Positions 6,683 through 15,360 of a DNA stretch of 23,997 bases are shown piece by piece; the stretch's first letter is position 1; the number at the start of each line of letters is the position of its first letter. The notes under the pieces were generated by a model. That model did no database searches. It had not been told where the DNA came from and saw only the letters and a program-made list of their open reading frames with translations. Source of the stretch: an uncultured Lachnospiraceae bacterium. Its GTDB lineage: Bacteria; Bacillota; Clostridia; Lachnospirales; Lachnospiraceae. The stretch lies in NCBI GenBank assembly GCA_910589265.1, contig CAJUTQ010000078.1, positions 1 to 23,997 of the forward strand, given 5' to 3'. The position numbers and the translations under genes were made by a program.

Positions 6683-8857
6683 ATGAAAACATTAGTCATA
6701 GCAGAAAAGCCATCTGTTGGAAGGGATATTGCCAGAGTGCTCCATTGTTCCAAGGATCTCCATGGAGGGAAAGAAGGAAAGGACTATATTGTCACATGGG
6801 CTCTTGGCCATCTTATTACATTAAAGGATCCAGAAGATTATGAAAAAAAGTATAAAGAATGGAAGATGGAAGACTTACCGATTATGCCAAAGAGGTTGGA
6901 AACAACGATTATTTCAAAGACAGGAAAGCAATATCAGGCAGTAAAGGCTCAGATTCATAGAAAGGAGGTAAAGGAAATCGTCATTGCCACAGACGCTGGA
7001 AGAGAAGGAGAGCTGGTAGCCAGATGGATATTGGAAATGGCAAATAATAAAAAGCCTTGTAAAAGACTTTGGATCTCTTCGGTAACAGATAGAGCAATAA
7101 AAGAAGGGTTTTCCAAGTTAAAGGATGCAAGGGAGTATGATTCCTTATATAAGGCTGCCCTGTCAAGGGCTGAGGCAGACTGGCTTGTAGGTATAAACGG
7201 AACAAGGGCTCTAACTTGCAAATACAATGCCCAGCTTTCTTGTGGAAGAGTTCAGACTCCTACCTTGGCCATGATAGGAGAAAGGGAGGAGGAAATTAGA
7301 ACATTTAAGCCCAGGGCCTATTATGGAATCCAGACGTCAGCGCAAGGATTGACATTTACATGGAAGGAAAACAAAACAGGAAACAGCCAGTCCTTTGATA
7401 AAGAAAAAATAAACCAACAGTTAAAAGAGTTATCTGGCCTTCCTCTCATTATAGAAAAAATAGAAAAAAAGGAAAAAAAGATTTCTCCTCCCCTTCCTTA
7501 CGACTTGACAAAACTCCAGGAGGAAGCCAACGAAAGGTTTGGCTACTCGCCCAAAGAGACATTAAATATCATGCAGCGGTTATATGAACATTATAAAGTC
7601 GTCACCTATCCAAGAACAGATTCCTCTTATTTGACCTCTGATCTTTTGGATTCCATACAAGAACGTCTGTCAGGATGCGGCACAGGGCCATACAAAGCTT
7701 ATACTAGAAAACTTTGGAATAAGACATGGAAAAAGGATGCTTCTTTTATAAACGATAAAAAGGTAAAAGATCACCATGGGATTATTCCAACGGAGGAACC
7801 AGTACATCTAGAAGAAATGGGCCTAGAGGAAAGAAAAATATATGACTTAGTTGTCCGAAGATTTCTTTCGGCATTATTCCCGCCTTATGTCTATGGGGAA
7901 ACTGTCATAAAGGCAAAAGTAGGTCAGGAGAGATTTGAGGCAAAGGAAAAGGTGGCCTTGGAAAAGGGCTGGAAGGAAGTCATAAAGGATGAAAGGGAGG
8001 AAGAAGACAAGAAAGCATTTACAATAAAAGAGGGAGAAGTCTTTGAAGAGATTGTATTAAATAGTGTAGAAGGAAGTACAAAGCCTCCCCTATATTTTAC
8101 AGAATCCACCTTGTTATCCGCCATGGAAAATCCAATCAAGTATATGAAAAATAAAGAAAAAAACATGGTCAAGATTATGGGGGAAAAAGGGGGACTTGGA
8201 ACAGTTGCCACAAGAGGGGACATTATTGAAAAGCTGTTCCAAAGCTTTTTGATAGAAAAAAAGGATAGGGAGATTCACCTCACCTCCAAGGCAAAACAGC
8301 TCTTAGAACTTGTTCCAGAAGACTTAAAAAAGCCAGAGCTTACTGGAAGCTGGGAACTGAAGCTATTGAAAATGGAAGAAGGCTCAATGAAGAGGGAAAC
8401 CTTTATGGCAGAAATCCGACAATACACAGAGGAAATTCTAAAAGAGATACAAGCTGAAGAAAAAACATTTCGCCATGAAAATGTGACCAATAAGAAATGT
8501 CCCCAATGTGGAAAAAGACTTCTGGCAGTAAAAGGAAAAAATGCAAAGCTTCTTGTCTGCCAAGATAGAAACTGCGGTTACAGAGAAACTTTATCCCGTA
8601 TGACCAATGCTAGATGTCCCCTCTGCCATAAAAAAATGGAAATGAGTAAAAAGGGAGAGGAGGATACTTTTTTTTGCATTTGTGGTTACAGAGAAAGGTT
8701 ATCTAAATTTGAGGAGAGGAGAAGAAAAGAAGGGGCTGGGGTGAGAAAAAAGGATGTTGCCCATTATTTGAAAAAGCAAAGGGAGGAGGCAAAGAATACA
8801 GCCTACACCCCCTTTGCAGCAGCTTTGAAAGAACTTCAGGAAAAGGGTGAAGTTTAA
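6683..8857 (+). CDS. topB: DNA topoisomerase III
   Basis: A type IA topoisomerase of 724 residues that passes single DNA strands to decatenate replication or recombination intermediates. The N-terminal TOPRIM domain begins MKTLVIAEKPSVGRDIARVL, has the conserved TDAGREGELVARW block, and is followed by SRAEADWLVGINGTRALT. The active-site tyrosine is Tyr309 in YPRTDSSYLTSD. The CGRVQTPTL block of type IA enzymes is present. The C-terminus carries two four-cysteine zinc ribbons, about 604-680 (CPQC...CQDRNC and CPLC...CIC), and then a charged tail. The start at 6683 has AGGGGAG 6-7 nt upstream; a GTG at 6677 is in frame but less suitable. It starts 28 bp after uxs and so may share its transcript. 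TopB copies also occur on integrative elements, but no conjugation genes are nearby, so I take it as the chromosomal housekeeping gene. Confidence 0.93.
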   Translation: MKTLVIAEKPSVGRDIARVLHCSKDLHGGKEGKDYIVTWALGHLITLKDPEDYEKKYKEWKMEDLPIMPKRLETTIISKTGKQYQAVKAQIHRKEVKEIVIATDAGREGELVARWILEMANNKKPCKRLWISSVTDRAIKEGFSKLKDAREYDSLYKAALSRAEADWLVGINGTRALTCKYNAQLSCGRVQTPTLAMIGEREEEIRTFKPRAYYGIQTSAQGLTFTWKENKTGNSQSFDKEKINQQLKELSGLPLIIEKIEKKEKKISPPLPYDLTKLQEEANERFGYSPKETLNIMQRLYEHYKVVTYPRTDSSYLTSDLLDSIQERLSGCGTGPYKAYTRKLWNKTWKKDASFINDKKVKDHHGIIPTEEPVHLEEMGLEERKIYDLVVRRFLSALFPPYVYGETVIKAKVGQERFEAKEKVALEKGWKEVIKDEREEEDKKAFTIKEGEVFEEIVLNSVEGSTKPPLYFTESTLLSAMENPIKYMKNKEKNMVKIMGEKGGLGTVATRGDIIEKLFQSFLIEKKDREIHLTSKAKQLLELVPEDLKKPELTGSWELKLLKMEEGSMKRETFMAEIRQYTEEILKEIQAEEKTFRHENVTNKKCPQCGKRLLAVKGKNAKLLVCQDRNCGYRETLSRMTNARCPLCHKKMEMSKKGEEDTFFCICGYRERLSKFEERRRKEGAGVRKKDVAHYLKKQREEAKNTAYTPFAAALKELQEKGEV

Positions 8858-8874
8858 CATAGTGAAAGGACTAT

Positions 8875-10173
8875 TTAATATCCCTTTTCCATCATATAAA
8901 GAAGCTTTTTCTGATAGAAAGTGACAGGAGGACGCTGTTCTGCAAATTTTCCATCAATGATTTCATTGGTAAAATAATAGTAATCCGGTGTCGTATAAGT
9001 TTGCCAGCGCAGAGAATAGTCATCGTACCAATCTCTTGTATGAGCAATATCTATCTTTTTTACAAAGAGGATGAGCACGGCTATGGACATACAGGCTAAG
9101 GCAGGATATTCTAAATATTTGGAAAAGGGAATATAACCTTGTATGAAACGATATAGATAAACAAGAGCTTCCACAAATCCAAAGACTAAAAATGGATAGG
9201 CGGGGAGTAAAAGACGTTCTGTAAAGTAGCCTTTACGAAAAAGGAATTCTACAAAAAGAAGGAGCAGAACATAAAGGGCAAGAGGAATCATAAAGTCTTG
9301 GAAAGACCAATGTCTTTTTATAATCATAAGAACAAGAGAAAGAAGAAAGATAAAGGAAAGGAGCCGTCCTACTTGATAATTATACCCTTCATTGTGTATA
9401 AACATACGGACATAGCTTCGGACAAAGGAATCAAAAAAGGAATAATTGGAGGAAAACAGAGGCTTGTCACTGTCTGAAACCATGAAGTGGTAAATAAGAA
9501 TGAAAAGGGCTAAAAAGCTCATAGGGATGAGGAAGGGCCATTGGGATTTTAAATAAGGAAGGAATTTTTTCTTTTTCACTAAGTGAAAAAGAGCAGCCAA
9601 TCCAAGGGAGGCCGTTATAAGAAGGGTCACAGTTTGGGCGTAGGCGGATAAAATAAATAGGAAGAAGCATAATGTAAGGGTAGAGTTATGCTCACACCCT
9701 TCCTTCTTCCACTTTTTGTAGAAGAGAAGCCCAAATAAGATAATACTGGCGGAAATTCCATAACCCCTTGCCAAGCCAAAAAATTCATCTAAATAATAAT
9801 TACAGATGAGAAGGAGGAAGGGGAGAAAGGATAGGATCTTCTTTTTGAGCATAAAAAGGGAACAGGACAAATAAAAAAAGAAAAAGATTAAATTGGGAAG
9901 GCGGATAAGGAATTCGTCATAATACAGGCCAAAAATGCCTTGGAAAAAATGGATCAAGATGGTGTTTAGCCAATGATTGTTGGCAAAACTGTCTGTGAAC
10001 ATGGATTTCAAGAGGGAAAGATTCCTAATATCAAAATCTTTGGCGTAAATAAGATATGTGTAGGCTTCGTCATAGGTGATTCCTGTATAGGCAGCTCTCA
10101 CAACGGTCACAAGAAAGACCCATAGAGCAATAAAACAGCCAACATAAAAAAGAAGTGAAGAACCATGAACCAT
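8875..10173 (-). CDS. Polytopic membrane protein, GT-C fold glycosyltransferase-like (GT39/ArnT-like)
   Basis: A 432-residue membrane protein with about ten hydrophobic segments. Just after the first segment the loop reads TGITYDEAYTY (Asp35-Glu36), and SFANNHWLNT lies in the same loop. An acidic pair in the first extracytoplasmic loop is the hallmark of GT-C glycosyltransferases such as the GT39/ArnT group, which move sugars from polyprenyl-phosphate donors. Its acceptor is not readable. The ATG at 10173 has no ribosome binding site and an in-frame TGA lies just upstream. A second ATG at 10198, with GGGAGG 4 nt before it, is out of frame because of a tandem 7-bp repeat. With one repeat unit the protein would begin MTKKKFLSHGSSLLFYVGCF. 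The gene is therefore either phase-variable, frameshifted or weakly translated from 10173. It converges on topB with a 17-bp gap. Confidence 0.65.
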   Translation of the reverse strand: MVHGSSLLFYVGCFIALWVFLVTVVRAAYTGITYDEAYTYLIYAKDFDIRNLSLLKSMFTDSFANNHWLNTILIHFFQGIFGLYYDEFLIRLPNLIFFFFYLSCSLFMLKKKILSFLPFLLLICNYYLDEFFGLARGYGISASIILFGLLFYKKWKKEGCEHNSTLTLCFFLFILSAYAQTVTLLITASLGLAALFHLVKKKKFLPYLKSQWPFLIPMSFLALFILIYHFMVSDSDKPLFSSNYSFFDSFVRSYVRMFIHNEGYNYQVGRLLSFIFLLSLVLMIIKRHWSFQDFMIPLALYVLLLLFVEFLFRKGYFTERLLLPAYPFLVFGFVEALVYLYRFIQGYIPFSKYLEYPALACMSIAVLILFVKKIDIAHTRDWYDDYSLRWQTYTTPDYYYFTNEIIDGKFAEQRPPVTFYQKKLLYMMEKGY

Positions 10174-10175
10174 GA
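10160..10175 (-). repeat. Two-copy 7-bp tandem repeat in the glycosyltransferase start region
   Basis: AACCATG occurs twice in tandem (10161-10167 and 10168-10174); the period-7 identity extends over 10160-10175. On the coding strand this is CATGGTT twice. Loss or gain of one unit changes the reading frame between the well-placed ATG at 10198 and the long glycosyltransferase frame. The repeat also supplies the only ATG in the long frame (10173). Confidence 0.8.
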
Positions 10176-10202
10176 GAAAGAAATTTCTTTTTTGTCATAA
10201 GA

Positions 10203-10208
10203 CCTCCC
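10203..10208 (-). promoter_or_regulatory. Ribosome binding site pointing at an out-of-frame start (ATG 10198)
   Basis: GGGAGG on the minus strand lies 4 nt before ATG 10198. Reading from that ATG gives MTKKKFLSHGSWFFTSFLCW and stops at 10070 after 42 residues, in a frame different from the glycosyltransferase. No comparable site precedes ATG 10173. Confidence 0.6.
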
Positions 10209-10348
10209 AAAAAACAAAGGCAGCAATGTGCCATAAGATAATAAGTTCCATATATGAAAATTATTTTAAAACAACCTATGAATAAAATCAATCCATAGTT
10301 TTTCAAATAATGAACCTATTTTTTTCACTTATTATCCAAGGCTCTCCT

Positions 10349-10382
10349 GTTTCTTTCATAGAAAATTTCCTATGAAAGAAAC
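10349..10382. other. Perfect 13-bp hairpin downstream of the small membrane protein gene
   Basis: GTTTCTTTCATAG (10349-10361) and CTATGAAAGAAAC (10370-10382) are perfect inverted repeats around the 8-nt loop AAAATTTC. It lies about 22 bp past the DUF4190-like stop codon on the minus strand. Neither strand has a clean U-run after it, so it could be a weak terminator, an mRNA 3'-end stabiliser, or a protein-binding palindrome ahead of the glycosyltransferase gene. Confidence 0.55.
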
Positions 10383-10404
10383 AAGCAAAGGGAGAAAACC
10401 TTTT

Positions 10405-10728
10405 TTAAAAGAGGTCAATATCAAATACTTCGTCATAATCGTCAAATAAATCATCAAAGTCCATATGATGCCCAAAAATAGAAGTAAAAAGCATAAGCCG
10501 AATGCAAAAGAAGAAAATAAAAATACCAACAGCAACAGCGCCGCAGCATAAACCAGTGGAAACCATAGGAGAGGGGGCTCCATGGAACTTCCTTTTATAG
10601 ACAATGCTAAAGGATAAGGCAAGAATTCCAAGTATAAAGGAAATAGCCGGGTTTAAGGGGATAGATACAACAGCAAGAATTCCGCATATCATGGAAGCCA
10701 TGACAAAGTATTTCATTTCTTTTTCCAT
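10405..10728 (-). CDS. Small DUF4190-like membrane protein
   Basis: A 107-residue protein with three hydrophobic stretches, at about 8-24, 26-42 and 56-84. The pattern of short membrane helices separated by a basic YKRKFHG turn and a second Gly-rich helix (GLCCGAVAVGIFIFFF) resembles DUF4190-type proteins of Firmicutes, whose role is unknown. The C-terminus (about 88-107) is strikingly acidic and aromatic: MDFDDLFDDYDEVFDIDLF. The start has AAAGGA 8 nt upstream. It lies upstream of the glycosyltransferase on the same strand, separated by about 200 bp with a hairpin, so co-transcription is uncertain. I recognise only the topology, not a function. Confidence 0.65.
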   Translation of the reverse strand: MEKEMKYFVMASMICGILAVVSIPLNPAISFILGILALSFSIVYKRKFHGAPSPMVSTGLCCGAVAVGIFIFFFCIRLMLFTSIFGHHMDFDDLFDDYDEVFDIDLF

Positions 10729-10889
10729 AAAAATTTTCCTTTCTCTGTGTTCAGAATAGTAAACATTTTCTTTTTTCTGTAACTTATCTTAAAGGCAAAA
10801 TATGAAAATAACATTAAATGAAGAAAAAAGGATGGTTATCTTCTAGTAAAAGAAAAAGGGGGACTTTAGGACGTTAATAAGGAAAGAAA

Positions 10890-10918
10890 TTGAAATGTAT
10901 TCTTAAATATGCTAAAAT
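10890..10918 (+). promoter_or_regulatory. Promoter of the carAB cluster
   Basis: TTGAAA (10890-10895), a 17-bp spacer and TAAAAT (10913-10918) fit a sigma-A promoter. Transcription would start near 10925, giving a leader of only about 38 nt. That is too short for a PyrR-type attenuator. A TATAAT also ends one base before the carA ATG but has no -35 partner that I can see. Confidence 0.55.
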
Positions 10919-10962
10919 GTACTAACTATGGTAATCATACGGAAAGGCATGGGTAGTATAAT

Positions 10963-12138
10963 ATGAGAGCATTTTTAATACTGGAAGATGGAACGGTATT
11001 TGAAGGAATCAGCATTGGAGCCCAAAAGGAAGCAATTAGTGAAATTGTTTTTAACACTTCCATGGCAGGATATGTGGAAATTTTGACAGATCCATCTTAT
11101 GCGGGACAATCGGTATGTATGACCTATCCCCTCATAGGAAATTATGGTATATGTAATCAGGACATGGAAAGCAAAAAACCATGGGTAAAAGGATTGATTG
11201 TGCGAGAGCTAAGCAGGAAACCAAGCAATTTTCGATGTGACAGGACAATACAGGAGTTTCTATTAGAATACGACATTCCAGGCATTGCTTCTATTGACAC
11301 AAGGGCCCTTACAAAGATTCTCAGGAAAAAAGGTACAATGAACGGAATGATTACATGTGATGAGAACTATAACATTCATGAAATTCTTCCGAAGTTAAAA
11401 CAATATGAATTGGGAAATGTAGTAGAGGAGGTAAGCTGCAAAGAAGACTATGAAGTCATTGGGGCAAAGATGTTTGAGGAAGATGAGGAGAACTTAAAAA
11501 TAGGTTTTGGAAAAGGAGAAAAACAAAGCCCTCCTGTCCTTGTCAAAGAACGAAAGGGAGTGGGAAAAAGGGTGGCTCTCCTAGATTTAGGAGCCAAAGA
11601 GAACATTATTCTTTCTTTAGCAAAGAGGGGCTGCTTTATTACTGTCTATCCTGCATGGACAAAGGCAGAGGAAATTTTAAGAAAAAGGCCAGACGGCATT
11701 ATGCTCTCCAATGGCCCTGGAGATCCTAAGTCTTGTGTTTCTATTATAAAAGAAATCAAAAAGCTCTATGATGCAGACATTCCTATCTTTGCCATATGTC
11801 TTGGACATCAGCTTATGAATCTGGCAACAGGAGGAGATACGTACAAGCTGAAATATGGGCATAGGGGAGGAAATCATCCAGTGAAAGATTTAAAAACAGG
11901 AAGGGTCTATATTTCTTCTCAAAACCATGGTTATGTAGTAGATATGGATAAGCTGGATAAGAACATTGTGGAGCCTGCTTTTATAAATGTAAATGACGGA
12001 ACAAACGAGGGACTGCGCTATATAGGAAAGCCCGTTTTTACTGTGCAGTTTCATCCAGAAGCATGCCCTGGACCATGGGACTCAGAAGTTTTGTTTGACA
12101 ATTTTATAGATATGATGGAGGAAGCAAGACATGCCTAA
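10963..12138 (+). CDS. carA: Carbamoyl-phosphate synthase, small (glutaminase) subunit
   Basis: The subunit hydrolyses glutamine and passes ammonia to CarB for carbamoyl phosphate, the entry to pyrimidines and arginine. It is 391 residues long, close to the usual 360-390. The N-terminal CPSase domain begins MRAFLILEDGTVFEGISIGA and contains FNTSMAGYVEILTDPSYAGQ. The C-terminal class-I glutamine amidotransferase domain has the nucleophile Cys279 in AICLGHQ and the His364-Glu366 pair in FHPEACPGP. A Lys/Glu-rich linker at about 175-205 is slightly longer than typical. The ribosome binding site is poor. The stop overlaps the carB start by 8 bp, fitting translational coupling of the two subunits. 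Confidence 0.97.
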   Translation: MRAFLILEDGTVFEGISIGAQKEAISEIVFNTSMAGYVEILTDPSYAGQSVCMTYPLIGNYGICNQDMESKKPWVKGLIVRELSRKPSNFRCDRTIQEFLLEYDIPGIASIDTRALTKILRKKGTMNGMITCDENYNIHEILPKLKQYELGNVVEEVSCKEDYEVIGAKMFEEDEENLKIGFGKGEKQSPPVLVKERKGVGKRVALLDLGAKENIILSLAKRGCFITVYPAWTKAEEILRKRPDGIMLSNGPGDPKSCVSIIKEIKKLYDADIPIFAICLGHQLMNLATGGDTYKLKYGHRGGNHPVKDLKTGRVYISSQNHGYVVDMDKLDKNIVEPAFINVNDGTNEGLRYIGKPVFTVQFHPEACPGPWDSEVLFDNFIDMMEEARHA

Positions 12139-15100
12139 AAACCCAAATATAAAAAAAGTATTAGTCATTGGTTCTGGCCCAATTGTCATTGGACAGGCAG
12201 CGGAATTTGATTATGCAGGAACACAGGCATGTCGTTCTTTGAGAGAAGAAGGGATAGAAGTTGTTCTAGTAAACTCTAATCCTGCGACGATTATGACAGA
12301 CAAAGAAATTGCAGACTCTGTCTATATAGAGCCTTTAACAAGAAAAGTACTGGAATTATTAATTGAAAAGGAAAAGCCAGATAGTATCCTTCCAACTTTA
12401 GGGGGACAGGCGGCTTTAAACTTGGCCATGGAGCTGGAGGAATCTGGATTTTTAAAAAGTCAGGGAGTCCATTTAATTGGCACTACCAGTCAGACGATAA
12501 AAAAGGCGGAGGACAGGCTGGAATTTAAAATGACAATGGAAAAGATAGGTGAGCCTTGTGCCCCTTCTCTTGTGGTAGAAACAATAGAAGATGGAATAGA
12601 CTTTTCCAATAAAATTGGTTTTCCTGTTGTTCTTCGCCCTGCTTACACACTAGGAGGAAGCGGAGGAGGCATTGCTTATAACCAATATGAACTGGAAGAA
12701 ATATTAGCCAATGGTTTAAGACTTTCCAGAGTGGGACAGGTTCTTGTGGAAAAGAGTATTGCAGGGTGGAAGGAAATTGAGTATGAAGTTATAAGGGATT
12801 CTTTGGGAAGCTGTATTACAGTATGTAATATGGAAAACATGGATCCCGTAGGGGTTCATACAGGAGATAGTATTGTCGTTGCCCCTTCCCAGACGTTAGG
12901 GGATAAAGAATACCAAATGCTAAGGAGCGCTGCTATCAATATTATTAATGAGTTAAAGATTACAGGCGGCTGCAACGTTCAGTTTGCCCTTCATCCCCAT
13001 AGTTTTGAATATTGTGTCATTGAGGTGAATCCAAGAGTCAGCCGTTCATCAGCTCTGGCCTCTAAGGCGACAGGATATCCGATAGCAAAAGTAGCAGCAA
13101 AAATAGCGTTGGGATATACGTTGGACGAAATAAAAAACGCAATTACAGGAAAAACTTATGCTAGTTTTGAGCCAGCTTTGGATTACTGTGTTGTCAAATT
13201 GCCAAGACTCCCCTTTGACAAATTTATTACAGCAAAAAGAACTCTGACCACACAGATGAAGGCTACAGGAGAGGTAATGAGCATCTGCACAAACTTTGAA
13301 GGAGCGTTGATGAAGGCCATCCGCTCCTTGGAGCAAAATACAGATTCCCTCTTAAGCTATCGATTTGTCCATTTGGAAAAATGTGAATTAATGGAACGGT
13401 TAAAAAGGGTAGATGATCAAAGAATATTTGTTATTGCAGAAGCTTTAAGAAAAGGAATTAGCCCTCATTCCATACACAAAGAAACCCAAATTGATCCTTG
13501 GTTTATTGATAAACTATCCATCTTAGTAGAGATGGAGAGAGTATTGAAAAAAAAGCCTCTCACATTGGAGAAACTAAAAGAGGCAAAAAGGCTGGAGTTT
13601 CCAGACAAGGTTATTTCTAAACTTTCCAGGGTCTCTGAAAAAAAGATTAAAAAAATGCGGTATGAGAATAATATAGTGGCAGCTTTTAAAATGGTAGACA
13701 CTTGCGCAGGAGAATTTGAGGCGGCCACCCCTTACTATTACTCTTGTTTTGGAAGCGAGAACGAGGCAGAAGAGACAAAACCAGAGAAAAAAGTTCTCGT
13801 ATTGGGTTCAGGTCCTATACGTATTGGGCAGGGGATTGAATTTGATTATTGTTCTGTACACAGTACGTGGGCATTTCGAAGAGAAGGATATGAAACCATT
13901 ATTGTAAACAATAATCCAGAAACTGTGAGCACAGATTTTGACATTGCCCATAAATTGTATTTTGAACCTTTAACCCCAGAGGATATTGAAAATATCGTCC
14001 ATTTTGAAAAGCCAGACGGCGCTGTCGTCCAGTTTGGAGGCCAGACAGCCATTAAACTAACAGAAAGCTTAATGAAAATGGGAGTTCCTATTTTGGGAAC
14101 TTCAGCGGAAAATGTAGATGCTGCTGAAGATAGGGAACGGTTTGATCAAATATTAGAAGAATGTGGTATTCCCCGGCCAAAAGGGGGAACTGTATATACA
14201 AGTGAGGAGGCAAAGGAGATTGGAGAAAATCTGGGATATCCAGTGCTTGTAAGACCTTCTTATGTGCTAGGAGGACAGGGAATGCAGATTGCCTTTTCTC
14301 CCAAAGAGATAGATGAGTTTATCCAAAATATTAACCAGATTGCTCAAGAGCATCCTATTTTGGTAGATAAGTACTTAATGGGAAAGGAAATAGAAGTGGA
14401 TGCAGTTTGCGATGGCGTGGATATTCTTATCCCTGGAATTATGGAACATATTGAACGGGCAGGGGTTCACTCTGGAGATAGTATTTCTGTCTATCCAGTT
14501 CAGACAATCAGCCAGAGGGCAAAGGAAAGGATATTAGATTATACAAAAAGGCTGGCAAAATCCCTCCACGTTGTGGGACTTTTAAATATTCAATTTATCC
14601 TGTCTAAGGAGGAAGTTTATGTAATAGAAGTAAATCCTCGTTCTTCTAGAACGGTTCCTTATATTAGTAAAGTAACAGGAATTCCCATTGTAGACTTGGC
14701 AGCCCAGGTCATGGTTGGAAAAAAGATAAAAGATCTAGGCTATGAGCCAGGATTGGCAGAGGAAAAAGATTATATAGCTGTGAAGATGCCCATATTCTCT
14801 TTTGAGAAAATACGAGGGGCTGAAATCAGCCTGGGCCCAGAGATGAAGTCAACAGGAGAATGTCTTGGGATTGCAAAAACATTTCATGAAGCTTTATACA
14901 AAGCCTTTTTAGGAGCAGGAATGGACTTGCCAAAGCATAAGCAGATAATTATTACAGTAAAAGATGGAGACAAGCAGGAAGCAATTGAAATAGGAAAACG
15001 TTTTGAGGCTTTAGGATACAAAATATATGCTACAAGAAACACGTCCAAAGCATTGAAAGAAGCCGGCGTACAGGCAAGAATAGTAAATAAAATTACCCAG

Positions 15101-15328
15101 GAGTCTCCCAATGTAATGGATTTGATTTTAGGACATAAAATTGATTTGGTCATTGACACGCCCACTCAGGGGAGGGATAAATCTAGGGATGGATTTATTA
15201 TTCGAAGGACAGCTATTGAGGCAGGGATACACTGTCTTACGTCCTTAGATACGGCAAGGGCCTTACTTACTAGCTTAGAACATGGGAATAAAGAAAGATT
15301 AAACTTAATCAATATTGCATCTTTATAA
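12131..15328 (+). CDS. carB: Carbamoyl-phosphate synthase, large subunit
   Basis: The synthetase subunit uses two ATP, bicarbonate and ammonia to make carbamoyl phosphate. At 1065 residues it is the full family length. Two homologous halves each have a pre-ATP-grasp and an ATP-grasp domain. The first begins KKVLVIGSGPIVIGQAAEFD and the second KKVLVLGSGPIRIGQGIEFD near residue 557. Nucleotide-binding blocks such as RPAYTLGGSGGG and RPSYVLGGQGMQ are present, as are the metal-binding CVIEVNPRVSRSSAL and YVIEVNPRSSRTVP. The C-terminal MGS-like allosteric domain (about 935-1065) contains LGYKIYAT and VIDTPTQGRDKSRDGF. GGAGG lies 9 nt before its ATG. No other pyr or arg genes are in the window, so this carAB pair is encoded apart from both pathways. 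Confidence 0.97.
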   Translation: MPKNPNIKKVLVIGSGPIVIGQAAEFDYAGTQACRSLREEGIEVVLVNSNPATIMTDKEIADSVYIEPLTRKVLELLIEKEKPDSILPTLGGQAALNLAMELEESGFLKSQGVHLIGTTSQTIKKAEDRLEFKMTMEKIGEPCAPSLVVETIEDGIDFSNKIGFPVVLRPAYTLGGSGGGIAYNQYELEEILANGLRLSRVGQVLVEKSIAGWKEIEYEVIRDSLGSCITVCNMENMDPVGVHTGDSIVVAPSQTLGDKEYQMLRSAAINIINELKITGGCNVQFALHPHSFEYCVIEVNPRVSRSSALASKATGYPIAKVAAKIALGYTLDEIKNAITGKTYASFEPALDYCVVKLPRLPFDKFITAKRTLTTQMKATGEVMSICTNFEGALMKAIRSLEQNTDSLLSYRFVHLEKCELMERLKRVDDQRIFVIAEALRKGISPHSIHKETQIDPWFIDKLSILVEMERVLKKKPLTLEKLKEAKRLEFPDKVISKLSRVSEKKIKKMRYENNIVAAFKMVDTCAGEFEAATPYYYSCFGSENEAEETKPEKKVLVLGSGPIRIGQGIEFDYCSVHSTWAFRREGYETIIVNNNPETVSTDFDIAHKLYFEPLTPEDIENIVHFEKPDGAVVQFGGQTAIKLTESLMKMGVPILGTSAENVDAAEDRERFDQILEECGIPRPKGGTVYTSEEAKEIGENLGYPVLVRPSYVLGGQGMQIAFSPKEIDEFIQNINQIAQEHPILVDKYLMGKEIEVDAVCDGVDILIPGIMEHIERAGVHSGDSISVYPVQTISQRAKERILDYTKRLAKSLHVVGLLNIQFILSKEEVYVIEVNPRSSRTVPYISKVTGIPIVDLAAQVMVGKKIKDLGYEPGLAEEKDYIAVKMPIFSFEKIRGAEISLGPEMKSTGECLGIAKTFHEALYKAFLGAGMDLPKHKQIIITVKDGDKQEAIEIGKRFEALGYKIYATRNTSKALKEAGVQARIVNKITQESPNVMDLILGHKIDLVIDTPTQGRDKSRDGFIIRRTAIEAGIHCLTSLDTARALLTSLEHGNKERLNLINIASL

Positions 15329-15360
15329 AGAATAAAAAGGTTTGGGAAAGGTAGAAAACA

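Noticed and set aside
6683..8857. topB as evidence of an integrative conjugative element
   Set aside because: No relaxase, VirB4/TraG, integrase or att-like repeats are present. The flanking genes are metabolic, so the chromosomal copy is the simpler reading.
10956..10961. TATAAT directly before the carA ATG as a leaderless promoter
   Set aside because: It would put the start codon at or upstream of the transcription start, and no -35 box is correctly placed. The promoter at 10890-10918 is better.
10925..10962. Possible pyrimidine (PyrR) attenuator or riboswitch before carA
   Set aside because: The leader from the predicted promoter is only about 38 nt and shows no terminator or antiterminator pairing.
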